Positions 52,769 to 60,622 of a stretch of 64,000 nucleotides of DNA are shown here, piece by piece. The notes under the pieces are model-generated. The model made no database searches. It saw only the letters and a program-made list of their open reading frames with translations, and was not told the origin of the DNA. Source of the DNA: an uncultured Bacteroidota bacterium (GTDB lineage: Bacteria > Bacteroidota > Bacteroidia > Chitinophagales > Chitinophagaceae); the NCBI GenBank assembly GCA_946479615.1, contig CAMLGR010000002.1:7379-71378 (forward strand), read 5' to 3'. The first letter of the stretch is position 1; each line of letters opens with the position of its first letter. The translations under genes were made by a program, and so were the position numbers.

Positions 52769-54430
52769 ATGTACCGTTTCCTCCTCTTGTCGTTTACGAC
52801 AGCTATACTCTTTACTTCCTGTTCTGAAAATAAAACCAATGTAGATGAAGCTGATGGCCTGGCTGCTTTCAGCGCAGATAGTCTCGGTCATCATATCGCC
52901 ACTTTATCCGGCGATGATTTCATGGGCCGCAAACCCTTTTCTGCCGGGGAAATAAAAACGCTGGACTATTTGCAGGACCAGTTTGCCGCCGTAGGACTGG
53001 AGCCCGGTAATGGCGAAAGTTATTTACAGGACGTTCCGATGGTCCGCATCACTACAGAAGCGGCCAGCCAGATGCAGGTCGTTTCTCCCAAAGAAAAATT
53101 CACGCTGGAAGGTTTTGATGATTATGTAATATGGACAGATAAAACCGATAGCATTGAATCATTGAATAATTCAGAACTGGTATTTGCAGGATATGGCGTA
53201 GTGGCACCGGAGTACAACTGGAATGATTATGCAGGACTGGATGTAAAGGGAAAAGTAGTACTGGTATTGGTGAATGATCCCGGCTTCAATGCAGGAGACA
53301 CCAGTTTATTCAAAGGCAAAACAATGACCTACTACGGTCGCTGGACCTATAAATATGAAGAAGCAGCCCGCCAGGGCGCCAAAGGCTGCCTGATCGTACA
53401 TAATACCGAAGCAGCCAGCTATCCGTTTTCCGTGGTACAAAATAACTGGAATGGTTCACGGTTGAGACTGGATAACCGTGGCAAGCAGGAAACCTTATGC
53501 GATATCATCGGCTGGGTATCGGCTCCTGCTGCGAAACGATTACTGGCAGCTGCAGGAAAGGATTCAACCTTACTGGCAACGGCGGATAAAAAGGATTTTA
53601 AAGGGCAATCATTGGGATTATCATTATCGGTGAACATGAAAGTAAAAACCACTTACGATAAATCGCATAATGTCATTGGTAAGATAACGGGTACGGAACA
53701 CCCTGATGAAACGATCATCTATACGGCACACTGGGATCATCTCGGTATTGGCAAACCCGATAAATCGAATCCCAACGATTCCATTTATAACGGCGCTTTG
53801 GATAATGCCAGCGCTACCTGTGGTTTGCTGGAACTGGCAAGAGCCTTTAAAAGTTTAAATACAAAACCTGCCCGCACGATCATCTTTCTTTCTGTTACCG
53901 CTGAAGAACAGGGACTATGGGGTTCTGCTTACTATGCACAGAACCCGATCTACCCGGCTGCAAAAACACTGGCCAATATCAATATGGATGGATTGAACTG
54001 GTTTGGTAAAACAAAAGACATTGTCGTGATTGGTCGTGGTCAGAATGAACTGGAAGATTATTTACGGGAAGAAGCAGAAAAGGCAGGTCGCGTGATCTCT
54101 TTTGAAGCGCATCCTGAAGCCGGATCCTTTTACCGGTCCGATCATTTCAACTTTGCCAAAGTAGGTATACCGGCTCTTTATACAGCAAATGGCATTGAAG
54201 CGATCGGCAAAGAAGCAGGCTATGGAAAGAAAATGGAAGATGACTATACCAAGAACAATTATCACCGTCCTTCCGATGAATATAATGAGAACACCTGGGT
54301 GCTGGATGGCGCTATCGAAGATCTGAAATTATTATTCCAGGTAGGAAAACGGTTAGCCGCTACCAACAAATGGCCGGAATGGAAAACCGGTTCTGAATTC
54401 AAGGCAAGGAGAGAAGCGATGCTTAAGTAG
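52769..54430 (+). CDS. M28 family metallopeptidase, lipoprotein
   Basis: A 553-residue zinc peptidase. The N-terminal signal MYRFLLLSFTTAILFTSCSENK has a lipobox Cys at residue 18. A protease-associated insert spans about 130-260. The catalytic part shows TAHWDHLGIGKP (His, Asp), NGALDNASAT (Asp), VTAEEQGLWGSAYYA (Glu-Glu), INMDGLNW (Asp) and FYRSDHFNFAKVGIPAL (His), the full M28 ligand set. It is probably an aminopeptidase acting at the periplasmic or outer face of the envelope. Confidence 0.93.
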   Translation: MYRFLLLSFTTAILFTSCSENKTNVDEADGLAAFSADSLGHHIATLSGDDFMGRKPFSAGEIKTLDYLQDQFAAVGLEPGNGESYLQDVPMVRITTEAASQMQVVSPKEKFTLEGFDDYVIWTDKTDSIESLNNSELVFAGYGVVAPEYNWNDYAGLDVKGKVVLVLVNDPGFNAGDTSLFKGKTMTYYGRWTYKYEEAARQGAKGCLIVHNTEAASYPFSVVQNNWNGSRLRLDNRGKQETLCDIIGWVSAPAAKRLLAAAGKDSTLLATADKKDFKGQSLGLSLSVNMKVKTTYDKSHNVIGKITGTEHPDETIIYTAHWDHLGIGKPDKSNPNDSIYNGALDNASATCGLLELARAFKSLNTKPARTIIFLSVTAEEQGLWGSAYYAQNPIYPAAKTLANINMDGLNWFGKTKDIVVIGRGQNELEDYLREEAEKAGRVISFEAHPEAGSFYRSDHFNFAKVGIPALYTANGIEAIGKEAGYGKKMEDDYTKNNYHRPSDEYNENTWVLDGAIEDLKLLFQVGKRLAATNKWPEWKTGSEFKARREAMLK

Positions 54431-54518
54431 TGTTAGGTGTAGGTTATTCTGTCAGGCCGTGAGGCTTCTAACAGCATACAGTCAACACCTAACACTTAAA
54501 ACTTAGCACCTAACATCT
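54429..54518. repeat. Inverted-repeat element, family F3 (TTAGGTGTTAGGTG)
   Basis: AGTGTTAGGTGTAGG on the left (54429-54443) pairs with the right part 54484-54518 (AACACCTAACACTTAAAACT then TAGCACCTAACATCT), which carries an extra copy. The TAG stop of the M28 gene lies at the very start of the left arm. Confidence 0.75.
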
Positions 54519-54651
54519 CCCCTCCCTTCCATGTAAAAATCCGACAACGCATATTTTTTCTTTTCCCGCTTATACACCCCTGTGGCTGTCAGTCAATAAT
54601 TCTTACGAAGCCGTTCGTTTTTCCCAAACTTTATGAAAAAGAAAGAAGGTC

Positions 54652-57102
54652 ATGAGAAAATGGATACTGGCGCTGGTCTGCTTTATCGCTACGATCGTAA
54701 CAAATGCCCAGCAGCCGTCCAGGGCTACTGTTTCAATAAAAATTTTCGATACACAACAGGCAGCACTGGAAAATGCTACGGTTGAACTATTACGCTCTGC
54801 TGATTCTTCGCTCGTTAAAGTTGCGCTGACGGATAAAACAGGTACAGCGGAATTTGATAATATTCCTTTCGGTTCTTATTTCGCAAAGATCAGTATGGTA
54901 AACTTTGCGCCGCAAAACTCTGCTGCGATTACGGTAGCAGGTCCCCGGGCAGAAATAGCTGCTGTTACATTACAAACAAAATCAACAGCACTAGGGGCTG
55001 TTACGGTTACCGCGAAAAAGCCGTTTATACAAAAACTTACCGACCGTATCGTTGTCAATGTAGAAAGCAGCATCGTCAGCGCGGGCAGTTCTGCTATGGA
55101 AGTTTTGGAACGTTCGCCCGGCGTTAATATCGATCAGAATGATGTGATCAGCCTGCGCGGACGCGCCGGTGTTATTATCATGATCGATGGAAAGCCTACG
55201 GCAATGGGTGGAACCGACCTGGCCAACTACCTGCGTGGTTTGCCTTCTGCGGCAATTGAACGGATCGATATCATTACCAATCCTTCTGCCAAATATGATG
55301 CAGCCGGTAACTCCGGCATCATCGATATCCGGATGAAAAAGGATCAGCGTATGGGGATCAATGGAACGCTTACAGCTGGTTACGGGCAGGGTGTTTATTC
55401 CAAGGCAAACACAGGAACCACATTTAACTACCGGAATAAAAAGATAAACATCTTTGGCAATTACAACTATGCCTATCGTATCGGGTTAAATCACCTGGTG
55501 CTTGATCGTAATTTTTATGAAAACGGGATCTATAACGGCGGCGATCTAAAAGACAATTATTCAAAAGCACCGAATAGTTCGCATGCGACCAGGTTGGGAA
55601 TGGATTTCTTTCCTTCCCAAAAAACGATTATCGGTTTTGTGGTCAATGGTAATTTTAATCACTATACCCGAAAAAATAATAACCGCTCAACCGTCATCGA
55701 TCCGCAAAAAGAAGCGGTGAGCCGGTTCCGGTCCTACGCTACCAACAACGATCATGGCAATAATGTAGTGGCTAATATCAATCTCAAACATACATTCGAC
55801 AGTACCGGTCGTGAATTGACAGCGGATATCGATTACGGTGTTTACAACTCCAATTCGTTAACATTGAATGCGACCAGCTATTATAAACTGGATGGTTCTT
55901 CGTTACAGCCTGATTATGTACTCAATGGTGACCAGGAAGGCCAACTGACACTTAAAACAGCAAAAATGGATTATAGCAATCCATTAGGGAAAGGCGCTAA
56001 ACTGGATGCAGGTTTTAAAACCAGTTTTGTTTCTTCTGATAATGATGCAAAATTCTTTGACGTCAGCAGCGGTATACCACAGGACGATGTCAATAAGACC
56101 AATCATTTTTTATATCATGAAAACAATAATGCCGCCTATATCAATTTCAGTAAGGAGTTTAAAAAATTTGATTTCCAGTTAGGGCTCCGGGGTGAACAAA
56201 CCAATATAAAAACGGAACAATTGAAAGGCAATCTGAAATTCGATTCCAGCTACTTTCAATTATTCCCCAGTGCTTTTTTTAATTACAAACTCCGGGAAGA
56301 TCAGACACTCGGCATCTCTGTCAGCCGGCGTATCGATCGCCCCGGTTATTACCAGTTAAACCCATTTCTATTTCTTATTGATGTGACAACCTATGCTACG
56401 GGCCGGCCGGGTTTATTGCCACAGCTTACCTGGTCTTATGAGTTAAGCTATACGGTGAAAAGCCTCAACTTTTCGTTGGCCTATAGTCACACCCGCGACA
56501 ACCAGGATATTGCTATTGCGAAGTTCAATGATGTATTTCCCAATATTCCTTCAGCGGATAATGTAACAGTGCAAGTGCCGATCAATCTCAGCTCTTCCGA
56601 TTATGTGGGTTTGACAGTGGCAACACCCGTACGGATCACCAAATGGTGGAACATGCTCAACAACGCGAACGTCTACTATGAACGATTTAACGGAACACTG
56701 GGTACAACGGTATTAAAAAGAGGTAAACCCGCGCTTGATCTTCGTACGAATAATACATTCGCATTCAAGAAAGGATGGACAGCAGAATTGAATGCAAACC
56801 TTAATACAGGCGGGCAGGCGGGCTTCATGGTAATGGATCCGCAATGGGGCCTGGCGGCGGGTGTGCAAAAGATCATTATGAAAAGCAAAGGCACACTTCG
56901 TTTTAATGTTACAGATATTTTCTGGACCAACTTACCGAAAGCGGTGATCACGTATGACAACTATATAGAGAAATGGCATGCGTACCGAGAAACAAGAGTA
57001 GTCAGTGTTACGTTTTCCTATCGTTTTGGAAATAATAAAGTACAGGCAGCGAGAAGAAGAACAACAGGTTCGGAAGAGGAAAGGCAAAGAGCGGGCAACT
57101 AG
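54652..57102 (+). CDS. Outer membrane beta-barrel / TonB-receptor-like protein
   Basis: An 816-residue outer membrane protein. The signal peptide MRKWILALVCFIATIVTNAQ is followed by a carboxypeptidase-regulatory-like beta sandwich (SVKIFDTQQAALENATVELLRSADSSLVKVALTDKTG, about 25-115). A plug domain comes next (SAMEVLERSPGVNIDQNDVISLRGRAGVIIMIDGKP, IERIDIITNPSAKYDAAGNSGIIDIRMKK). The rest is a large barrel of the OMP_b-brl_3 type. There is no SusD partner nearby. The basic C-terminal tail (ARRRTTGSEEERQRAGN) after the last strand is unusual. Confidence 0.92.
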   Translation: MRKWILALVCFIATIVTNAQQPSRATVSIKIFDTQQAALENATVELLRSADSSLVKVALTDKTGTAEFDNIPFGSYFAKISMVNFAPQNSAAITVAGPRAEIAAVTLQTKSTALGAVTVTAKKPFIQKLTDRIVVNVESSIVSAGSSAMEVLERSPGVNIDQNDVISLRGRAGVIIMIDGKPTAMGGTDLANYLRGLPSAAIERIDIITNPSAKYDAAGNSGIIDIRMKKDQRMGINGTLTAGYGQGVYSKANTGTTFNYRNKKINIFGNYNYAYRIGLNHLVLDRNFYENGIYNGGDLKDNYSKAPNSSHATRLGMDFFPSQKTIIGFVVNGNFNHYTRKNNNRSTVIDPQKEAVSRFRSYATNNDHGNNVVANINLKHTFDSTGRELTADIDYGVYNSNSLTLNATSYYKLDGSSLQPDYVLNGDQEGQLTLKTAKMDYSNPLGKGAKLDAGFKTSFVSSDNDAKFFDVSSGIPQDDVNKTNHFLYHENNNAAYINFSKEFKKFDFQLGLRGEQTNIKTEQLKGNLKFDSSYFQLFPSAFFNYKLREDQTLGISVSRRIDRPGYYQLNPFLFLIDVTTYATGRPGLLPQLTWSYELSYTVKSLNFSLAYSHTRDNQDIAIAKFNDVFPNIPSADNVTVQVPINLSSSDYVGLTVATPVRITKWWNMLNNANVYYERFNGTLGTTVLKRGKPALDLRTNNTFAFKKGWTAELNANLNTGGQAGFMVMDPQWGLAAGVQKIIMKSKGTLRFNVTDIFWTNLPKAVITYDNYIEKWHAYRETRVVSVTFSYRFGNNKVQAARRRTTGSEEERQRAGN

Positions 57103-57127
57103 TTTTTTAGAATTAGGAATGAATTCG

Positions 57128-57248
57128 CTATGTGAAACCTATGTCTCTATGTGCCTATGTGGTAAAGATTACGCAAGACTGATATAGTTCTATTGCCGAT
57201 TGGCGTAGATTCACCACATAGGCACATAGAGACATAGGTTTCACATAG
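57128..57248. repeat. Inverted-repeat element, family F4, longest copy
   Basis: Left arm 57128-57163 and right arm 57213-57248 are perfectly complementary over 36 bases. The spacer matches the 41.9 kb copy; the arms contain an additional CTATGTCT step. It lies between convergent genes. Confidence 0.96.
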
Positions 57249-57277
57249 AATATTTTAAAGCAGAGCGATAAAGTAAT

Positions 57278-58126
57278 TTATTTGTGCAATTCCTTCAACA
57301 ATGCCAGGTGAGGTTGCATTTTCTTTAATGTACTGCGTTGCATAAACTGTTTGAGATGTTTATAGAAATGGCTGTGATCATAGTAGCCATATATTGAATA
57401 ATGAAAATCTCCGGGAGAGATCGCTAAATGCGCCGTTGCTTTCCTGATACGCATTACCTGCAGGGCCTGTTTACTGCTGATGCCGGTACAGGCTTCGAAA
57501 TAACGTTGAAGAGTGCGGGAAGAGACTTTGTACCGCAACGCTACCTTCTCAATAGAAATATCAAACAGGTTTTCCTGGAAACACTCATCGAGAATGGCGC
57601 TCACAATAGCTGCAGGTCCGTGTGCATTTTCACCTGCGGCTAAATCGGCTAAGAAATAATTCGAGAACAGGTTGGTTCTTTCTTCAAAATCCGCCGCCCT
57701 TTTTACATTCTCAATAACAGATGATTCAAGCAGATAGCTCAACGGGTAAATGTATTCGCTGTATTCAGAAAAATTCACTTTTTTCCTGAACACCACCGGC
57801 GAAATGCGGAACTTGATACCGAATAAATGATTGCCGGGTTTATGAAAACATTCAATAGGATTAAAGCGGGGAAGAAAACCATCTGTCTTCATACTGATCT
57901 TCCGGTTGGCAACCTGCATTACAAAAGGTGTTCCCAGGTTAATGATATAAGTGTAACCAATATTAGGAAACTGGGCATCTGAAAATCCTTTCGGATACTT
58001 TTTCCATAATTCTTCGAATTTCGTTTCCCAGAAGAAATCGATCAAAGGCGACAAACGTGCCGGTGGCGGGGTCCTGTAATAATTATTTTCAAAATGGTCG
58101 CTATCGAAAAATTCTATGTGCTGCAC
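57278..58126 (-). CDS. AraC family transcriptional regulator
   Basis: A 282-residue regulator. Residues about 15-150 form an N-terminal sensory domain of the DUF6597 type (LSPLIDFFWETKFEE...FMVQVANRKISMKTDGFLPRF-like region). Residues about 175-275 form the AraC DNA-binding domain with two helix-turn-helix units: ISIEKVALRYKVSSRTLQRYFEACTGISSKQALQVMRIRKAT and GDFHYSIYGYYDHSHFYKHLKQFM. No target operon is adjacent on the same strand. It may regulate the outer membrane protein encoded convergently, but nothing shows this. Confidence 0.9.
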   Translation of the reverse strand: MQHIEFFDSDHFENNYYRTPPPARLSPLIDFFWETKFEELWKKYPKGFSDAQFPNIGYTYIINLGTPFVMQVANRKISMKTDGFLPRFNPIECFHKPGNHLFGIKFRISPVVFRKKVNFSEYSEYIYPLSYLLESSVIENVKRAADFEERTNLFSNYFLADLAAGENAHGPAAIVSAILDECFQENLFDISIEKVALRYKVSSRTLQRYFEACTGISSKQALQVMRIRKATAHLAISPGDFHYSIYGYYDHSHFYKHLKQFMQRSTLKKMQPHLALLKELHK

Positions 58127-58534
58127 AGGGGAAAGTCAAAAGTTAAAAATCGAAATTCAAAAGAAAGTGGACTATGCTCTTCCTTAAAGATATAAGTCAT
58201 TAAAAGTGTTTGGAGCGGATACTTATTTTACGGTTATAATCAGGTATTAGTGGTGGAAGTCACAAGAATAATAGAGGCTTACATGCTGCCTGTTCACCAT
58301 TATCGCTGCAAAGTGATTCGCGTACCTGTGGCAATTGATCTTTCAATAGTTAAGACTAAAGAAAAATTCTTTATGCAGATTAATTTGAAAAAATAGCAGG
58401 AATATGAGGATTTGTTCGGGAATTTGCGGGTTTGGTCTCTATTACTTGAAAAATTGTATAATAAAAGCGCAAAAAAAGTTAAATAAATTTTACAATCAAT
58501 TAATTAATAATTAGCTTAGCGCACCTTTTTAGGC
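58127..58534. other. Non-coding interval upstream of the AraC gene
   Basis: 408 A/T-rich bases. The first 35 bases (GTCAAAAGTTAAAAATC...AATTCAAAAG) resemble one arm of the F9 repeat at 63.6 kb. An open frame at 58196-58400 without an ATG start or family resemblance is probably chance. No other structure was seen. Confidence 0.6.
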
Positions 58535-58570
58535 AAAAAAAAAGGTCCTTCCGTAGAAACGGACTGACCT
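58535..58570 (-). terminator. Intrinsic terminator of the small-RNA candidate
   Basis: On the minus strand AGGTC/GACCT and CCGT/ACGG stack around three mismatched bases, with the loop TTCT, followed by nine T residues. Confidence 0.88.
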
Positions 58571-58721
58571 CTAACGATTGCTTGCCATATGAAAATTCTT
58601 AAAAGTAGTTGTTGAATCCCATCCCGTGGGATTTGTTTGCAGACAACGCTTCACTAACTTTGACCTCTGACGACTTGCTCCTAACGATTGCCTGCTGTAT
58701 GAATGTTTTAAAGAACTATTA
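58535..58721 (-). ncRNA. Candidate small RNA, about 187 nt
   Basis: The minus strand has a promoter (58727-58759), no long ORF, and an intrinsic terminator (58535-58570). Internal structure is extensive: AATCCCA and TGGGATT (58615-58633) form a 7-bp hairpin. The 5' part TAGTTCTTTAAAA can pair with the 3' part TTTTAAGAATT. The motif CTAACGATTGC (plus strand) occurs at 58571 and 58681, with a diverged third copy near 58663. Size and end-to-end pairing resemble 6S RNA, but identity is not established. It is antisense to nothing annotated and divergent from the gene at 58848. Confidence 0.6.
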
Positions 58722-58726
58722 CAGCA

Positions 58727-58759
58727 CAAATGTAGCCTGGTAAAAATCATTGTTCAAAA
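58727..58759 (-). promoter_or_regulatory. Near-consensus Bacteroidota promoter for the small-RNA candidate
   Basis: On the minus strand TTTTG (58755-58759) is followed after 20 bases by TACATTTG (58727-58734). This is a full match to TTG-N19-21-TAnnTTTG, and is the best promoter I saw in the window. Confidence 0.75.
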
Positions 58760-58847
58760 CAACTTAATGCTGTTTTGGGCATGGCAAAGAGGTCGTTTAA
58801 ACAATGAAAGCCTTACTGGTGGCCGATTCCATGAAAATTTTCGCCTG

Positions 58848-60398
58848 ATGTCCAACCGTTCACCCGACATATTATTTCAGTTGATTAAATCACTGGAAAA
58901 GGCCGAAAAAAGGCATTTTAAGCTCTATATCAAGCGAAGTTCCGCTAATAACGACCTCAAAATTGTCCGCCTCTTCGATGCCCTCGACAAACAGGAGGAC
59001 TATGACGAGAAATCATTACTAAAAAAACTGCCGGGTACAGAAAAACGGCAGCTCTACAACCTCAAGACCCATCTTTACCGCGAGATTCTGGCCAGTCTCC
59101 GTCTCCTTAAAAGCGCAGATAGTATTGACCTTCAATTACATGAACAGTTCGACTACGCACATATTCTTTATAAAAAAGGATTGTTTCACCAAAGTCTGAA
59201 GATCCTGGAAAGGGCTAAGGAGATGGCCAGGGCCAACCAGAAATTCAATTTTCTGACCCAGGTCATCTCGCTGGAAAAACGGATCGAAAGTCTCCATATC
59301 ACCCGCAGTATGCAGGACCGGGTAGAACAGCTTTCCAGAGAAGCCATGGAAATCACCAACCGCAACCAGATCGTGGCGCGTCTTTCCAACCTGGCGCTCA
59401 AAATGTATAGCTGGTTCACCAAACACGGCCATGCACGTAACCTGGAAGATGAAGCCGGTGTAAAAGAGTTTTTGAAAACCAATATGCCCAAAGATGCCTG
59501 GGAACAAAAAGGTTTTTATGAACGGCTTTATCTCTATCAAAGTTTAAGCTGGTACGCATTCATACGACAGGATTTTTTGATGTACTACCGTTATGCACAA
59601 AAATGGGTGGATCTTTTTCACAACCATCGGTTAATGATCCGTGTGGAAACAAGTCACTATATCAAAGGGCTGCATACACTGATGAATGCGCATTTCGATC
59701 TGCGTAATTTTCGCGAGTTTGAAAGAACGCTACAGATCTTTGAAGATTTCTCCCGCACTGATCGTGTACAGGATCATGATAACTTCAGGATACAGGCTTT
59801 CGTTTACATCGCCAGTGCCAAGATCAACCAGCATTTTATGATCGGTACGTTTAAGGAAGGGCTGTCACTGGTACCCGAGATCGAACAGAAGCTGAAAGAA
59901 TATGCTATTTTTCTCGATAGCCATAGAGTAATGGTGATCAACTACAAGATCGCCATGCTGTATTTTGGCAACCAGGATTATACGACTGCGATCGATTACC
60001 TGCAAAAAGTAATTTATGAAGGAGAAGGTCTTCGCAATGACCTGCAATGCTATGCCCGTCTATTACACATGATGTCGCATTATGAAATGGGGAATGACAG
60101 CATCATGGAATCGCTGACCAAATCGGTCTATCGTTTCATGGCCAAGATGCAAAATCTTACCGTTGTCGAAGAAGCCATGTTCCAGTTTCTTCGCAAAGCA
60201 TTTAATCTCTCTCCGCGGCAGCTTAAGCCGGAACTCGAAAACTTTCTCCAGAAGATCAAGCACCTGGAAAAAAACCGTTTTGAAACACGTGCCTTTGCTT
60301 ATCTCGATGTGATCTCATGGGTAGAAAGCAAAGTGTATAACAAAACGATGGGTGCGATCATCCATGAAAAATATCTTCAAAGCAAACGGAAGGCTTAA
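58848..60398 (+). CDS. Helical-repeat (TPR-like) protein of unknown function
   Basis: A 516-residue, all-helical-looking protein starting at ATG 58848 (MSNRSPDILFQLIKSLEKAEKRHFKLYIKR); the frame also opens at 58767 but that start would overlap the small-RNA promoter. TPR-like segments are visible (LYKKGLFHQSLKILERAKEMARANQKF; MLYFGNQDYTTAIDYLQKVIYEG). No catalytic motif, signal peptide or membrane span is present. I know homologous-looking proteins only as hypothetical in Bacteroidota. It may be a scaffold or regulator. Confidence 0.8.
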   Translation: MSNRSPDILFQLIKSLEKAEKRHFKLYIKRSSANNDLKIVRLFDALDKQEDYDEKSLLKKLPGTEKRQLYNLKTHLYREILASLRLLKSADSIDLQLHEQFDYAHILYKKGLFHQSLKILERAKEMARANQKFNFLTQVISLEKRIESLHITRSMQDRVEQLSREAMEITNRNQIVARLSNLALKMYSWFTKHGHARNLEDEAGVKEFLKTNMPKDAWEQKGFYERLYLYQSLSWYAFIRQDFLMYYRYAQKWVDLFHNHRLMIRVETSHYIKGLHTLMNAHFDLRNFREFERTLQIFEDFSRTDRVQDHDNFRIQAFVYIASAKINQHFMIGTFKEGLSLVPEIEQKLKEYAIFLDSHRVMVINYKIAMLYFGNQDYTTAIDYLQKVIYEGEGLRNDLQCYARLLHMMSHYEMGNDSIMESLTKSVYRFMAKMQNLTVVEEAMFQFLRKAFNLSPRQLKPELENFLQKIKHLEKNRFETRAFAYLDVISWVESKVYNKTMGAIIHEKYLQSKRKA

Positions 60399-60410
60399 TG
60401 ATTTGTTGAC

Positions 60411-60591
60411 AGCAGGAGGAATAGAACACGGATAGAAGTGGATGGAAGGATTAAAAGTATTGATATTATTAGTATCGATATTATATCCGTCTTATCTGTG
60501 TCATCCGTGTTCCATTTCTCCTGCTGAATACACTTACAAAATCCACATTATATCCGTTTATCTATTTCTATCCGCGTTCTATTCCGCCTGC
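60411..60591. repeat. Inverted-repeat element, family F6 (AGAACACGGATAGAAGTGGA)
   Basis: Left arm 60412-60450 and right arm 60551-60591 are complementary with scattered mismatches, extended by GCAGGAGGAA/TTCCGCCTGC-type ends. The interior aligns along its length with the 45.9 kb copy. It starts 13 bases after a stop codon. Confidence 0.92.
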
Positions 60592-60622
60592 TGTAAGCCC
60601 CCCTTTTTATTTAAATTACACC

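Noticed and set aside
58196..58400. Small plus-strand open frame in the 58 kb intergenic region
   Set aside because: There is no ATG before mid-frame, it resembles no family, and the region is A/T-rich.
58589..58740. Two short plus-strand ORFs (MKILKSSC and MNVLKNYYSTNVAW) as leader peptides of the gene at 58848
   Set aside because: They coincide with the repeated motif of the minus-strand small-RNA candidate, and no plus-strand terminator or antiterminator is evident.
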